From: Cyanobium sp. C1_MAG_00004
Lineage (GTDB): Bacteria > Cyanobacteriota > Cyanobacteriia > PCC-6307 > Cyanobiaceae
DNA length: 64,000 nt
Assembly: GCA_027486935.1 (NCBI GenBank)
Contig: JAIXOF010000028.1
Coordinates: forward strand, 37,309 to 101,308
Reading direction: 5' to 3'
Shown one piece after another: positions 10,479-17,724 of the stretch. Both the position numbers and the translations under genes were made by a program. The notes beneath the pieces were generated by a model. It was not told the origin of the DNA. It saw only the letters and a program-made list of their open reading frames with translations, and did not search any database. Every line of letters starts with the position of its first letter. Position 1 is the first letter of the stretch.

Positions 10479-11144
10479 TCAGCCAGCCGAGCTGGTGGAC
10501 GCCGAACGGGGCCGGTCGATGTTGGCCGTCCAGGGGCGCAGCCCGGGCACCTGACGCACCGCAGCTGTCTCGGGGCAGTAGGCGCTCAGCTCACCGCCAT
10601 AACAGGCACCGGTGTCGACCATGACGATGTGATGCAGGCGACGCACGGCCGAACCAGGCGTGTGACCGATGACCGCCGTACCGAAGCGACCGTCATAGGC
10701 CTGCCAGAACGGCAGACGAATGCTCAGATGGGGCTGCCAGCTGAGGGGGTCAAAGCCCGCATGGGTGGCAACCCAGCCGTCACCCCAGTAGGCCAACGGC
10801 AGGCTTTCGAGCCGTTCCAGCCAGCTGCGGCAGAGGCGTTCACCCAGCTGCCGGTAGGTGTCACAACCAGCCAGACCGCTCTGACCGCGCCAATGGCCTC
10901 GGCGCAGAGCCTGAATCAGATCGGCCTCGTGGTTGCCCTGCAACCAGACACAACGGCCGCTGCTGACCAGATCCCAGGCCAGGTCCATCGTCTCGGCGAT
11001 ACGGGGACCGCGGTTGATGACATCGCCGCAGAGGACCAATCTGTCGCCACGGGGCAGCCTGTCGACAAGCTCTGACAGGGATTGGGCGCAACCATGCACA
11101 TCTCCGATGACCCAGTGGCGCTGGGTTGGACTGACGGGCGTCAT
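10479..11144 (-). CDS. Calcineurin-like metallophosphatase (PrpA/ApaH-like)
   Basis: A 221-residue single-domain metallophosphoesterase. The dinuclear-metal signature is complete: GDVHG near residue 14, GDVINRGP near 40, GNHEAD near 71, and later histidines in THAG and IGHTPGS. This arrangement belongs to the serine/threonine protein phosphatase and diadenosine tetraphosphatase superfamily. The exact substrate (phosphoprotein, Ap4A or another nucleotide) cannot be read from sequence. No signal peptide is visible, so it is probably cytoplasmic. It sits 25 bases upstream of recC on the same strand and could be the first gene of that operon. A divergent gene starts 140 bases away, so the interval between them probably holds promoters for both. 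Confidence 0.85.
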   Translation of the reverse strand: MTPVSPTQRHWVIGDVHGCAQSLSELVDRLPRGDRLVLCGDVINRGPRIAETMDLAWDLVSSGRCVWLQGNHEADLIQALRRGHWRGQSGLAGCDTYRQLGERLCRSWLERLESLPLAYWGDGWVATHAGFDPLSWQPHLSIRLPFWQAYDGRFGTAVIGHTPGSAVRRLHHIVMVDTGACYGGELSAYCPETAAVRQVPGLRPWTANIDRPRSASTSSAG

Positions 11145-11283
11145 CAGAGAGATGCGTTATCTGAAGTTTGCCTGCGGCCCCCCCGACCTGTCATCCCCCT
11201 GAAGCAGTGTGTGGAGGACAACACAACGCTGGTGTCCAGGGTTACGGTCGATGGCCTGACAAAGGTCCGATGGGGCCAGCCTG

Positions 11284-11649
11284 ATGAGCCCGGCAGAGCC
11301 CACTTCAGATCCACGCCAGCTACCTGTCGGCCAGCGGGTGAGCCTGCTGGTGAAGGCCCTGGACGGCGCCCAGCGCACCAATGAGGCCCTGGCCCGCTGC
11401 AGTGATGGCGAGGCGATGCTCGATGTTCTGCTTGATGCCTCGTCCAAGCTCGGCCTGGGTCTGAGCCGGCGGGACCTGGCCGACACGCCGCCGATCCGCG
11501 ATTGGATCTGGTGGAAGAACAAGCAGGCCCTGCTCACCATCGGCGACGACAAGCCCCGCTACCAGCAGGACGGTGGCCAGGGCCAAGACTCAGCACGGGC
11601 TGACGCGGGCCCGAACACGCCGCGCAAACGATTCCTCGGCCTGTTCTGA
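11284..11649 (+). CDS. Small cyanobacterial protein with a Nif11-like helical region
   Basis: A 121-residue protein not assigned to a characterised function. Residues of about 20-80 are helical and follow a Nif11-like spacing: a short repeat with conserved leucines, a central ALARCSDGEAMLDV and then GLGLSRRDL. A tryptophan-rich DWIWWKNKQALL follows. The last 35 residues are polar and end in RKRFLGLF, resembling a disordered tail. There is no double-glycine cleavage site, so it does not look like a lantipeptide precursor, and no modification enzyme lies nearby. It is divergent from the phosphatase gene and convergent with ycf54. The family assignment is weak; conserved hypothetical is the safe label. 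Confidence 0.6.
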   Translation: MSPAEPTSDPRQLPVGQRVSLLVKALDGAQRTNEALARCSDGEAMLDVLLDASSKLGLGLSRRDLADTPPIRDWIWWKNKQALLTIGDDKPRYQQDGGQGQDSARADAGPNTPRKRFLGLF

Positions 11650-11681
11650 AGCTCACGACGACGCGAACCGTCTCCCGTTCG

Positions 11682-11703
11682 CCCCGCACCCGGCAAAGCG
11701 GGG
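11682..11703 (+). terminator. Weak GC hairpin after the 11284-11649 gene
   Basis: CCCCGC (11682-11687) pairs with GCGGGG (11698-11703) across a ten-base loop, 32 bases past the stop codon. No T-run follows, so it is at best a weak or factor-dependent terminator. Confidence 0.25.
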
Positions 11704-11772
11704 GGAGGGGCTGGGGTCCGACGCGGTGTCTAGACATTGTCGATACACCATCCGCAGGAGTCAGAGGCCCCC

Positions 11773-11852
11773 TAGCGGTGACTCGCTCTACCGGTCACTC
11801 GCTCTAGCGGTCACTCGCTCTAGCGGTCACTCGCTCTAGCGGTCACTTGCCC
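11773..11852. repeat. Five tandem 16-bp repeats
   Basis: Five consecutive 16-base units with consensus TAGCGGTCACTCGCTC start at 11773, 11789, 11805, 11821 and 11837. Two units are identical and the others differ at one to three positions; a degenerate sixth unit may follow to 11868. The array lies in the 228-base gap between the convergent 11284-11649 gene and ycf54. The unit length is not a multiple of three and no gene covers it. It resembles short tandemly repeated repetitive sequences described in cyanobacteria, but this unit is not one I recognise. Confidence 0.9.
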
Positions 11853-11877
11853 TGCCGCTCAGTCGGCCTCCTGCAGC

Positions 11878-12204
11878 TCAGTGCACCTCGGCGCTGGCCA
11901 GGGGGTCGGAAATGGCGGAACTGGGGGCCTCGAAACGGCCCTGCACCACGAACTCGAGGCGCAGCTTGAGAAAGGTGATGAATTTTTCGTCAGTCGACAC
12001 CACCGCAGCGGCGGGCCTGGGCACAGAGGCCACCTGGGTCGCCAGTTCGGGGGCAGCGAGAAAGGCCGGACGCTTCACCAACCAGAAGTCGATCGTCTTG
12101 CCCTGCTCGCCGTAGTTGCGCACCCGCTCGCGCAGCACCTCATCGAGGGGCTCTTCCTCGATCAGAAAGGCCTCGCTGGCCGCAACAAAGTAATAGGTGC
12201 TCAT
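11878..12204 (-). CDS. ycf54: Ycf54, accessory factor of Mg-protoporphyrin IX monomethyl ester cyclase
   Basis: Ycf54 is needed for accumulation and activity of the oxygen-dependent cyclase AcsF, which makes the fifth ring of chlorophyll. The 108-residue protein is full length. It shows the family hallmarks [32 protein letters not shown] and [19 protein letters not shown], ending in SDPLA. Its ATG overlaps the stop of pdxJ by four bases, so the two genes are probably translated from one message. Chlorophyll biosynthesis is represented again by chlH at the other end of the window, but the genes are not clustered. Confidence 0.93.
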   Translation of the reverse strand: MSTYYFVAASEAFLIEEEPLDEVLRERVRNYGEQGKTIDFWLVKRPAFLAAPELATQVASVPRPAAAVVSTDEKFITFLKLRLEFVVQGRFEAPSSAISDPLASAEVH

Positions 12205-12950
12205 GGCTGGCTGCTGCCGAACAGGGGTTCCCGGCGGGGATTCTGGACCAGAGCCTTCATCTCGCTGACCGCCTGCTGCAACCCCACAGCCAGGGCCCTG
12301 GCCACGATCGTGTGGCCGATGTTGAGCTCTTCCATCCCCTCGATCGCCGCCACCGGCTCGACGTTCTGATAGGTGAGGCCGTGGCCGGCGTTGACCCGCA
12401 GGCCCAGGCTGCGAGCCACAAAAGCCCCCTCACACAGGCGCGCCAGCTGGCGGGGCTGGTCGCTCCAGCCGGCTTCGGCATAACCGCCGGTGTGCAGCTC
12501 CACCCAACGGGCACCGCTGGCGGCACAGGCTTCCAGCTGGGCCGGATCGGCGTCGACAAACAGGCTGACGCCGATTCCCCCGTCCTGCAGGCGACCCACC
12601 AGCCCCTGCATCGACTGCAGCTGGGCGGCCACATTCAGTCCACCCTCGGTGGTGACCTCCTGCCGGCGCTCGGGCACCAAGGTGACCATGTCGGGCCTGA
12701 TGGCCAGGGCGATGGCCTCCATCTCGGCCGTAGCCGCCATCTCCAGATTGAGGCGGCTGCGCACCGTCTGGCGCAGCAGCTCGACGTCGCGGTCCTGGAT
12801 GTGGCGGCGGTCTTCACGCAGGTGAACGGTGATGCCGTCGGCGCCCCCCAGCTCGGCCAGTAGGGCATAGGTGACCGGGTCCGGCTCCACCGTGCGGCGC
12901 GCCTGGCGCACGGTGGCGATGTGATCGATGTTGACGCCCAGGCTGGCCAT
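12201..12950 (-). CDS. pdxJ: Pyridoxine 5'-phosphate synthase PdxJ
   Basis: PdxJ condenses 3-amino-2-oxopropyl phosphate with 1-deoxyxylulose 5-phosphate to give pyridoxine 5'-phosphate, the last ring-forming step of DXP-dependent vitamin B6 synthesis. It is 249 residues. The N-terminus [18 protein letters not shown] is diagnostic, followed by [24 protein letters not shown] and [16 protein letters not shown]. The C-terminus has VNAGHGLTY and [13 protein letters not shown], which include phosphate-binding residues of the TIM barrel. The start ATG lies close to the divergent plsC gene, so both promoters share a short interval. It is coupled to ycf54 by a four-base overlap. Confidence 0.97.
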   Translation of the reverse strand: MASLGVNIDHIATVRQARRTVEPDPVTYALLAELGGADGITVHLREDRRHIQDRDVELLRQTVRSRLNLEMAATAEMEAIALAIRPDMVTLVPERRQEVTTEGGLNVAAQLQSMQGLVGRLQDGGIGVSLFVDADPAQLEACAASGARWVELHTGGYAEAGWSDQPRQLARLCEGAFVARSLGLRVNAGHGLTYQNVEPVAAIEGMEELNIGHTIVARALAVGLQQAVSEMKALVQNPRREPLFGSSQP

Positions 12951-13037
12951 GCGATTGCCCCCGTTGTGGCGATCCTATGGATGGCCCCAGCGATGGCCAC
13001 CCCAGCGACCGCCACCCTTAGGTTCGAGTTTTGGTCG

Positions 13038-13763
13038 ATGCAAGCCATGGCCTTGCTGCCGCGGGAGCAGCAGCTCTGCAACGGCATCAGCCCCTGGCTG
13101 TCGCCGCTGGCCATGGTGCTCACCCAGGATCTGGTGCTGCCGGCCTTCTTTTCCGGGCTGACTGTGCTGGATGGGGACAACCTGCCCGGCAGCGGGCCTG
13201 TCCTGCTGGCCCCCACCCACCGCTCGCGCTGGGATGCCCTGCTGCTGCCCCATGCCGCAGGCCGACGGGTTAGCGGCCGCGACTGCCGCTTCATGGTCAC
13301 CCTCGACGAAATGCAGGGGCTGCAGGGATGGGTCCTGCGGCGTCTGGGGTGCTTTGCGGTCAACCAAAGCCAGCCGTCCCTCTCCACCCTGCGCTATGCC
13401 GTTGATCTGCTCAAGGCAGGTCAGCAGCTGGTGGTCTTTCCTGAGGGGCGGATCAAGCGCGACGAGCAGACCCCGATCGCCCCGCAGCAGGGCCTGGCCC
13501 GCCTGGCCAGCCTGGCCAGCAGCCAGGGGGTGCAGGTGCCGGTCGTGCCGGTGGGCCTGGCCTATGGCCACCGGCCGGCCCGCTGGCGGGACCGGGCCGC
13601 GGTCTGCTTTGGCCCCGCCCTGCGGGTGAACGGACAGGGCCGCGATGGCGCCCAGGCCTTCAACCGCGATCTGGCCGCAGCGATGGAACGGGCCGAGCGA
13701 CGTGCCTGCAGTTCGATCGGGGCCCGTCCAGCGCTGGCCGGAGTACCCGCCGGCGCCACTTAA
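13038..13763 (+). CDS. plsC: 1-acyl-sn-glycerol-3-phosphate acyltransferase (PlsC family)
   Basis: Transfers an acyl chain to lysophosphatidic acid in membrane lipid synthesis. The acyltransferase block HRSRWD (H-x4-D) is followed by substrate motifs GCFAVNQ, VVFPEGRIKRDE and VPVVPVGLAYG, in the usual order of PlsC. With the start at 13038 (MQAMALLPREQQ) it has 241 residues. In-frame ATGs at 12981 and 12993 would add 15 or 19 residues; a longer reading back to 12921 would overlap pdxJ and is unlikely. It faces away from pdxJ, and a small exported protein gene follows 27 bases downstream. Acyl donor and position are not readable from sequence. Confidence 0.88.
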   Translation: MQAMALLPREQQLCNGISPWLSPLAMVLTQDLVLPAFFSGLTVLDGDNLPGSGPVLLAPTHRSRWDALLLPHAAGRRVSGRDCRFMVTLDEMQGLQGWVLRRLGCFAVNQSQPSLSTLRYAVDLLKAGQQLVVFPEGRIKRDEQTPIAPQQGLARLASLASSQGVQVPVVPVGLAYGHRPARWRDRAAVCFGPALRVNGQGRDGAQAFNRDLAAAMERAERRACSSIGARPALAGVPAGAT

Positions 13764-13790
13764 ACTCTGGCGATTCTTGAACCGGTTCCG

Positions 13791-14336
13791 GTGCCCCGCT
13801 TTCTTGGACTTCGTGCCACGGCCCTGGCCGGTCTGCTGAGCCTCGCCCCTGGCGCCGCGCTGCTGCTGCAGGCCCCAGACGCCCTGGCCCAGGCCGAGCC
13901 CACCAAAGCGCTCGAGGGTGCCGGCAGCCCGTTCAGCCTCAGCGCGATCAACACCCTGCTGCTGCGCGGGGATGCGGCGGCAGCCAGCGGCAACCTCAAC
14001 GAAGCCCGCCGCATTTACGACCAGGCCCGCGACGCCACCCGCCGGCTGCTGGGCTTCTACAGGGATCTGAGCGGCTCCTTCAGGGGCCTGGATGCCCGCA
14101 TTCCCCGCGAAATGGACAACAAGGGCCGCGAAGCCCTCGAGACCATGGCCAAGGCCAACCTGCGTCTTGCAGCCGTGTTCCGCCGCCAGAACCAGCCCGA
14201 GGTGGCCGTGCCGCTGCTGGTCGAAGTGGTCAAGGTGATGACCCCCGCCAGCGAAGACGGCCGCAAGGCCTACCAGCAGCTGGTCGAGCTCGGATTTGCC
14301 GCCACGCCCTACGCGGCACCGACCAGCGGCAGCTGA
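13791..14336 (+). CDS. Exported helical protein of unknown function
   Basis: A 181-residue protein beginning with GTG. The N-terminus has a basic start, a long hydrophobic stretch and a probable cleavage site near DALAQAEP (about residue 35), so it should be secreted to the periplasm or lumen. The mature part is mostly alpha-helical with alternating short repeats (DAAAASGNLNEARRIYDQAR, then AVFRRQNQPEVAVPLLVEVV) that resemble TPR-like helical pairs. I do not recognise a named family. It sits between plsC and bolA on the same strand with short gaps and may share their transcript. Confidence 0.7.
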   Translation: MPRFLGLRATALAGLLSLAPGAALLLQAPDALAQAEPTKALEGAGSPFSLSAINTLLLRGDAAAASGNLNEARRIYDQARDATRRLLGFYRDLSGSFRGLDARIPREMDNKGREALETMAKANLRLAAVFRRQNQPEVAVPLLVEVVKVMTPASEDGRKAYQQLVELGFAATPYAAPTSGS

Positions 14337-14372
14337 TCAGCTTTTAGATTCAGCCCCGAACGTCAGAGCCGC

Positions 14373-14606
14373 ATGGTTCAGCCCGACCAGGTCCGGCAGG
14401 CAATTCAGAACGCCCTGCCCGATGCCACCGTCGATGTCGAGGACCTCACCGGCGGTGGTGATCACCTGCAGGTGAAGGTTGTCTCCACTGCCTTTGCAGG
14501 CCGCAGCAGGGTTCAGCAGCACCAGATGGTCTATCGCGCCCTCAAGCTGGAACTGGCCAGCGAAGCGATCCACGCCCTGGCCCTGCAGACCACCACCCCG
14601 GCCTGA
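14373..14606 (+). CDS. bolA: BolA family protein
   Basis: A 77-residue single-domain BolA-like protein. The class II KH-like fold is indicated by [18 protein letters not shown], the central [17 protein letters not shown] and then [16 protein letters not shown]; the histidine in GGDHLQ is near the expected metal ligand. BolA proteins bind a [2Fe-2S] cluster together with a monothiol glutaredoxin. The next gene, 25 bases downstream, encodes exactly such a glutaredoxin, so the pair very probably forms a Grx4-BolA complex in iron-sulfur cluster handling or iron sensing. The ATG at 14373 gives the standard short form. Confidence 0.92.
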   Translation: MVQPDQVRQAIQNALPDATVDVEDLTGGGDHLQVKVVSTAFAGRSRVQQHQMVYRALKLELASEAIHALALQTTTPA

Positions 14607-14631
14607 CCCCCCTACCCACCAGTCGTCGACC

Positions 14632-14955
14632 ATGGATTCCCAGATTCAGCAACGCATCGAAGGACTGATTGCCAGCAGCCCGGTGTTCGTGTTCATGAAG
14701 GGCACCAAGCTGATGCCGCAATGCGGTTTTTCGAACAATGTCGTGCAGATCCTGCATGCCGTTGGGGTGCCGTTCGAGACATTCGATGTGCTGTCGGACA
14801 TGGAAGTCCGCCAGGGCATCAAGGATTTTTCCGATTGGCCGACGATCCCTCAGGTCTACGTCAAGGGTGAGTTCCTGGGGGGCAGCGACATCCTGATCGA
14901 GATGTACAACTCGGGTGAGCTGCGCGAAAAGCTGGAGATCGCCCTGGCCTCCTGA
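14632..14955 (+). CDS. grxD: Monothiol glutaredoxin, Grx4 type
   Basis: A 107-residue monothiol glutaredoxin. The active site CGFS is present in KLMPQCGFSNNVV, along with the TIPQVY cis-proline motif and the GGSDI glutathione-binding motif. Grx4 proteins bind a bridging [2Fe-2S] cluster with glutathione and transfer it to targets or to BolA. The ATG at 14632 gives the canonical length; the frame is open further upstream but that part overlaps bolA. Gene order bolA-grxD is common in cyanobacteria and supports a heterocomplex. It lies 25 bases after bolA on the same strand. Confidence 0.96.
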   Translation: MDSQIQQRIEGLIASSPVFVFMKGTKLMPQCGFSNNVVQILHAVGVPFETFDVLSDMEVRQGIKDFSDWPTIPQVYVKGEFLGGSDILIEMYNSGELREKLEIALAS

Positions 14956-14976
14956 GCCACGGCGACCCTGATCAGG

Positions 14977-15255
14977 TCAGTACCTCCCGGTCTCGAACCC
15001 GGTTTCGTAAAGACTGCGGGGATCGCCATCGGGCCCCACAAAGCTGGAAGGATCAAGAATCCAACGGTCGATCAGCTCCTCAAGACGCCGCTGGGACAAC
15101 GGATCCAGAACGGCCGTGCGCCGCAGGGCATGCAGGTAGCCGTCGGCGTACAGACGCAGCTCAGCCGGGCTGTGGTAGCGCTGAGCCAGGTCCTGACAGG
15201 CGTCACAGAGCGACTGGAAATGTCTGATCGCGTCGGGATGCTGCAGTGCGGTCAT
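14977..15255 (-). CDS. DUF6761 family protein
   Basis: A 92-residue small acidic cyanobacterial protein. Features include HPDAIRHFQSLCDACQDLA, LRLYADGYLHALRR, LDPLSQRRLEELIDRWI and DPSSFVGPDG. I match it to the cyanobacteria-restricted DUF6761 family from memory; its function is unknown. The frame extends to 15384, but the added N-terminus has low-complexity, non-conserved sequence, so the ATG at 15255 is preferred. It is convergent with grxD (21-base gap) and divergent from the atypical response regulator. Confidence 0.75.
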   Translation of the reverse strand: MTALQHPDAIRHFQSLCDACQDLAQRYHSPAELRLYADGYLHALRRTAVLDPLSQRRLEELIDRWILDPSSFVGPDGDPRSLYETGFETGRY

Positions 15256-15413
15256 GCCGGGGCTGAACCCTGACCCCATTGTGGTCGATCGGTGCCCCTG
15301 TGGGGAGACGCGGTGCCACGTGCCAGATCGAAAGGCATCGCCTGATACCGGAATCGTCTGGAATTGCCCGTTAGCGTGGACCAATCGACAGGACCCTGCG
15401 GTTCATCCCACCC

Positions 15414-16190
15414 ATGGATCAGCCGCTTGCCAGCGCACCCGGCCTCAACCAACCCAAACGGGTGCTAGTGGTCGATCCCCACGCCACCCTGCGCACCGTG
15501 CTGGCCCAGCGCCTGCGGCAGGACGGTCTCCTGGCTGCCGCTGTTGGCAGTGCCCGCGAGGCTCTCGAGGTCTGCCAAGACCAGTCACCCGACCTACTGG
15601 TCGCTGCTGAACTGCTCGAAGAAACCTCGGCCCTGCGCCTGGCCGCCCAGCTGCGCACCCCGGTGATGGTGTTAACCGCCCGCTCGGGCACCGAACCGGT
15701 GGTCACCCTGCTGGATGCCGGTGCCGACGACGTGCTGCGCAAGCCTTTTGGCCTCGAAGAGCTGGCGGCCCGCTGCCGCACCCTGCTGCGCCGCAGCCGC
15801 ACGGGTCTGCAGGAACGGGTCTGCGTGGGCCCGCTGGTGGTGCACGTGCTGCTGCGTCAGGTGACCCTGCGCGAGCAACCGGTCGAGCTGAGTCCGCGCG
15901 AATTTGCCCTGCTGTGCGCCCTGCTGATGCCGCCAGGGGTGGTGCGCAGTCGCCAGGAACTGCTGCGCATGGCATGGCCCCCGTTTAGCGGTGGCCCCCG
16001 ATCGGTCGACACCCAGGTGCTCACCCTGCGCCGCAAGCTTGAGCAGGCCGGCCTGGGCGAGGGGGGCGGCATCGAGACGATGCGTCAGCAGGGCTACCGC
16101 TTCAGCCTGGAGACCCTGCCGACCGAAGCAGGCCAAGACGCTGATGCCAGCCAGGGCAGCAACACCTCACTGGCCGTGCCCCTGTCCTGA
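15414..16190 (+). CDS. Atypical OmpR-family response regulator lacking the phospho-acceptor Asp
   Basis: A 258-residue DNA-binding regulator with an N-terminal receiver (about residues 15-125) and a C-terminal OmpR/PhoB winged helix (about 135-240; LSPREFALLCALL, DTQVLTLRRKLE, QQGYRF). The receiver is degenerate. The acidic pair is D21-P22 instead of D-D, and alanine 65 sits where the phospho-acceptor Asp should be, 44 residues later as in CheY. The switch Thr (T88) and Lys (K110 in RKPF) remain. It therefore probably acts without phosphorylation, as described for some cyanobacterial regulators such as NblR-like proteins. No kinase gene is adjacent. Its stop shares bases with the next start (TGATG). 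Confidence 0.88.
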   Translation: MDQPLASAPGLNQPKRVLVVDPHATLRTVLAQRLRQDGLLAAAVGSAREALEVCQDQSPDLLVAAELLEETSALRLAAQLRTPVMVLTARSGTEPVVTLLDAGADDVLRKPFGLEELAARCRTLLRRSRTGLQERVCVGPLVVHVLLRQVTLREQPVELSPREFALLCALLMPPGVVRSRQELLRMAWPPFSGGPRSVDTQVLTLRRKLEQAGLGEGGGIETMRQQGYRFSLETLPTEAGQDADASQGSNTSLAVPLS

Positions 16191-16798
16191 TGGATCCTGG
16201 CCTGCTTGGCGTGCTGGTGGCCCAGACCATCGCGTCTGGAGGCAACGGTCAATTTCTGCTCAACGGGGTACCGCTGCAACAGGTCACAGCCCAGCTGGTG
16301 ACCTTTGTCGGGGATTGTCCGGGCGATGGCCAGGATCTGATCAACGGCACCTCCTTTCTGACCCCGGTGGCACCGGCGCCCTACCAGCGCATCGTGATCA
16401 CCAACACCGGGACGGGGGGGTACACCGACCGTGAATACGACGAACGCAGACCCAGCGCCGAACCGTTCAGCATGGGCCTGGCCAACGGACATCACGGCAG
16501 TTTTCTGAGCCTGAGCGAGGGGCCCAACGCGTTCACCTACGTGGTACGCAACCGGATCAGCAACACCGAGCTGGGCCAGGGCACCGCCGCACTGATGGTC
16601 ACGGTCAACCGCAGCATCCGCAACCGCAGCTTCAGCCAGATCAAGGAGGAGCGTTACTGCCTGGGTGATCGCAGCAGCCGCTACGGCAAGCTCGACCAGT
16701 GCAGCGATGGTCTGATTACCGTCGAGCGCATCGGCGTGTGCCCGAATGGCGCCAGCCGCACCCTGTCGCTTGAAACGGTGCGGCTGCGGCGCTCCTGA
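16190..16798 (+). CDS. Conserved hypothetical protein
   Basis: A 202-residue protein without a domain I can name. It is rich in beta-strand-forming and polar residues, with repeated short motifs such as RIVITNTGTGGYTDREYDE, HHGSFLSLSEGPN and FTYVVRNRI. Three cysteines occur late (RYCLG, DQCSD, VCPNG). The first 14 residues are mildly hydrophobic, but I cannot call a signal peptide with confidence. The start ATG overlaps the stop of the preceding regulator (TGATG), so the two are translationally coupled and may be functionally related. It is convergent with the membrane-protein gene at 16806, leaving a 7-base gap. Confidence 0.65.
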   Translation: MDPGLLGVLVAQTIASGGNGQFLLNGVPLQQVTAQLVTFVGDCPGDGQDLINGTSFLTPVAPAPYQRIVITNTGTGGYTDREYDERRPSAEPFSMGLANGHHGSFLSLSEGPNAFTYVVRNRISNTELGQGTAALMVTVNRSIRNRSFSQIKEERYCLGDRSSRYGKLDQCSDGLITVERIGVCPNGASRTLSLETVRLRRS

Positions 16799-16805
16799 AC
16801 GGGGC

Positions 16806-17312
16806 TCAACCCTGCCGCGGCAACACCACCAGAGCCACCAGCTCACCCACCAACAGCAGGCCACTGAGCAGGGCCAACAGCTGATAGGTCCAGGCAGGGG
16901 TCAACCGGTCCACGGCCCCGGTGTCGACACCGGTGGCCGAGCCGAAACGCACCAGGAAATCGTCGAAACGCACGATCCGCTGCGGCAACAGGAAGGCTCC
17001 ACCGGCACCCTGCTGGCGCACGTAGAACACCCGACCGCCCTGGCTGGTGGCCACCGGGGTCAAACCGCCGACCTGGTCGAGGCGCAGGCTCCAGCCGCGC
17101 CGCAGCAACCAGCTGCACCAACGGGGATAACCGACGCTGATCACTTCAGCATCCAACCGCACAATCTCACTGGTGAGTGCCACGACCAACACCAGCCCCA
17201 GGACCAGGGCGATCACCAGGATCAGGGTCAGACCAGGGGGCGCCAGCAGCGGCAGCGGCAGCACCAGGGCCAGGTACAGGGTGATGAGGGTCAGACGGAT
17301 CAGTGGCGCCAT
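16806..17312 (-). CDS. Small membrane protein of unknown function
   Basis: A 168-residue predicted membrane protein. Two closely spaced hydrophobic segments occupy about residues 4-50 (LITLYLALVLPLPLL, then LILVIALVLGLVLVVALTS), and another hydrophobic segment lies at the C-terminus (LLALLSGLLLVGELVALVVL). Between them is a soluble beta-rich region with RLDAEVISVGYP and DQVGGLTPVA, reminiscent of a bacterial PH-like fold. I do not recognise the family. The ATG at 17312 avoids an overlap with the upstream 100-residue gene; the frame stays open further upstream but with non-membrane, low-complexity sequence. Confidence 0.7.
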   Translation of the reverse strand: MAPLIRLTLITLYLALVLPLPLLAPPGLTLILVIALVLGLVLVVALTSEIVRLDAEVISVGYPRWCSWLLRRGWSLRLDQVGGLTPVATSQGGRVFYVRQQGAGGAFLLPQRIVRFDDFLVRFGSATGVDTGAVDRLTPAWTYQLLALLSGLLLVGELVALVVLPRQG

Positions 17313-17344
17313 CCCGTAGGTGGCGGCCGCAGCGGCGGTCGGGT

Positions 17345-17638
17345 TCAACGGTCGTCCGGCGAACCGGGCAGGGGCTCGACCAGGCTGGGGGGGGTGTAGC
17401 GACCGCTGAACACCTCCTGCTCCCGACCCTTCCAGAACTCTCCCAGACGCATCAGGTCTGCATGCGCCTCGGCCAGACGGGCCACGTACTCGCACGGATC
17501 CATGGTGTCCTTGGCCTCCTTGAGCTTGGTCAGCCGCAGCATCTGCAACATCCACGGCTTGCTCAGCTCGCCCCGCTGCTCGAGATAGCGGGCCAGCTCG
17601 GCGGCGCTGGGGGTGGAGGGACCCGGGGCTGAACCCAT
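17345..17638 (-). CDS. Conserved hypothetical protein (97 aa)
   Basis: A 97-residue, probably soluble helical protein. It contains SAAELARYLEQRGELSKPW, then LKEAKDTMDPCEYVARLAEAHADL and GEFWKGREQEVFSG, with a proline-rich end. No named domain is recognised; the composition and helix pattern look like a real, conserved small protein. The ATG at 17638 is preferred over an upstream TTG (17647). It precedes the membrane-protein gene on the same strand with a 32-base gap and is divergent from the EF-hand/Erv-like gene, 86 bases away. Confidence 0.65.
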   Translation of the reverse strand: MGSAPGPSTPSAAELARYLEQRGELSKPWMLQMLRLTKLKEAKDTMDPCEYVARLAEAHADLMRLGEFWKGREQEVFSGRYTPPSLVEPLPGSPDDR

Positions 17639-17724
17639 GGTGATCAAGCGTTCAAAGACCAGCCTATGGAGAGCTGTCCTCCCGCCGTGAAACCCCGGTA
17701 CGATCCGGTCAGAGACAGGGTTCC

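Noticed and set aside
11284..11649. Nif11-type lantipeptide precursor
   Set aside because: There is no double-glycine leader cleavage site, no Cys/Ser-rich core and no LanM-like enzyme nearby.
11773..11852. Possible CRISPR array
   Set aside because: The 16-base units are directly contiguous with no spacers, and no cas genes occur in the window.
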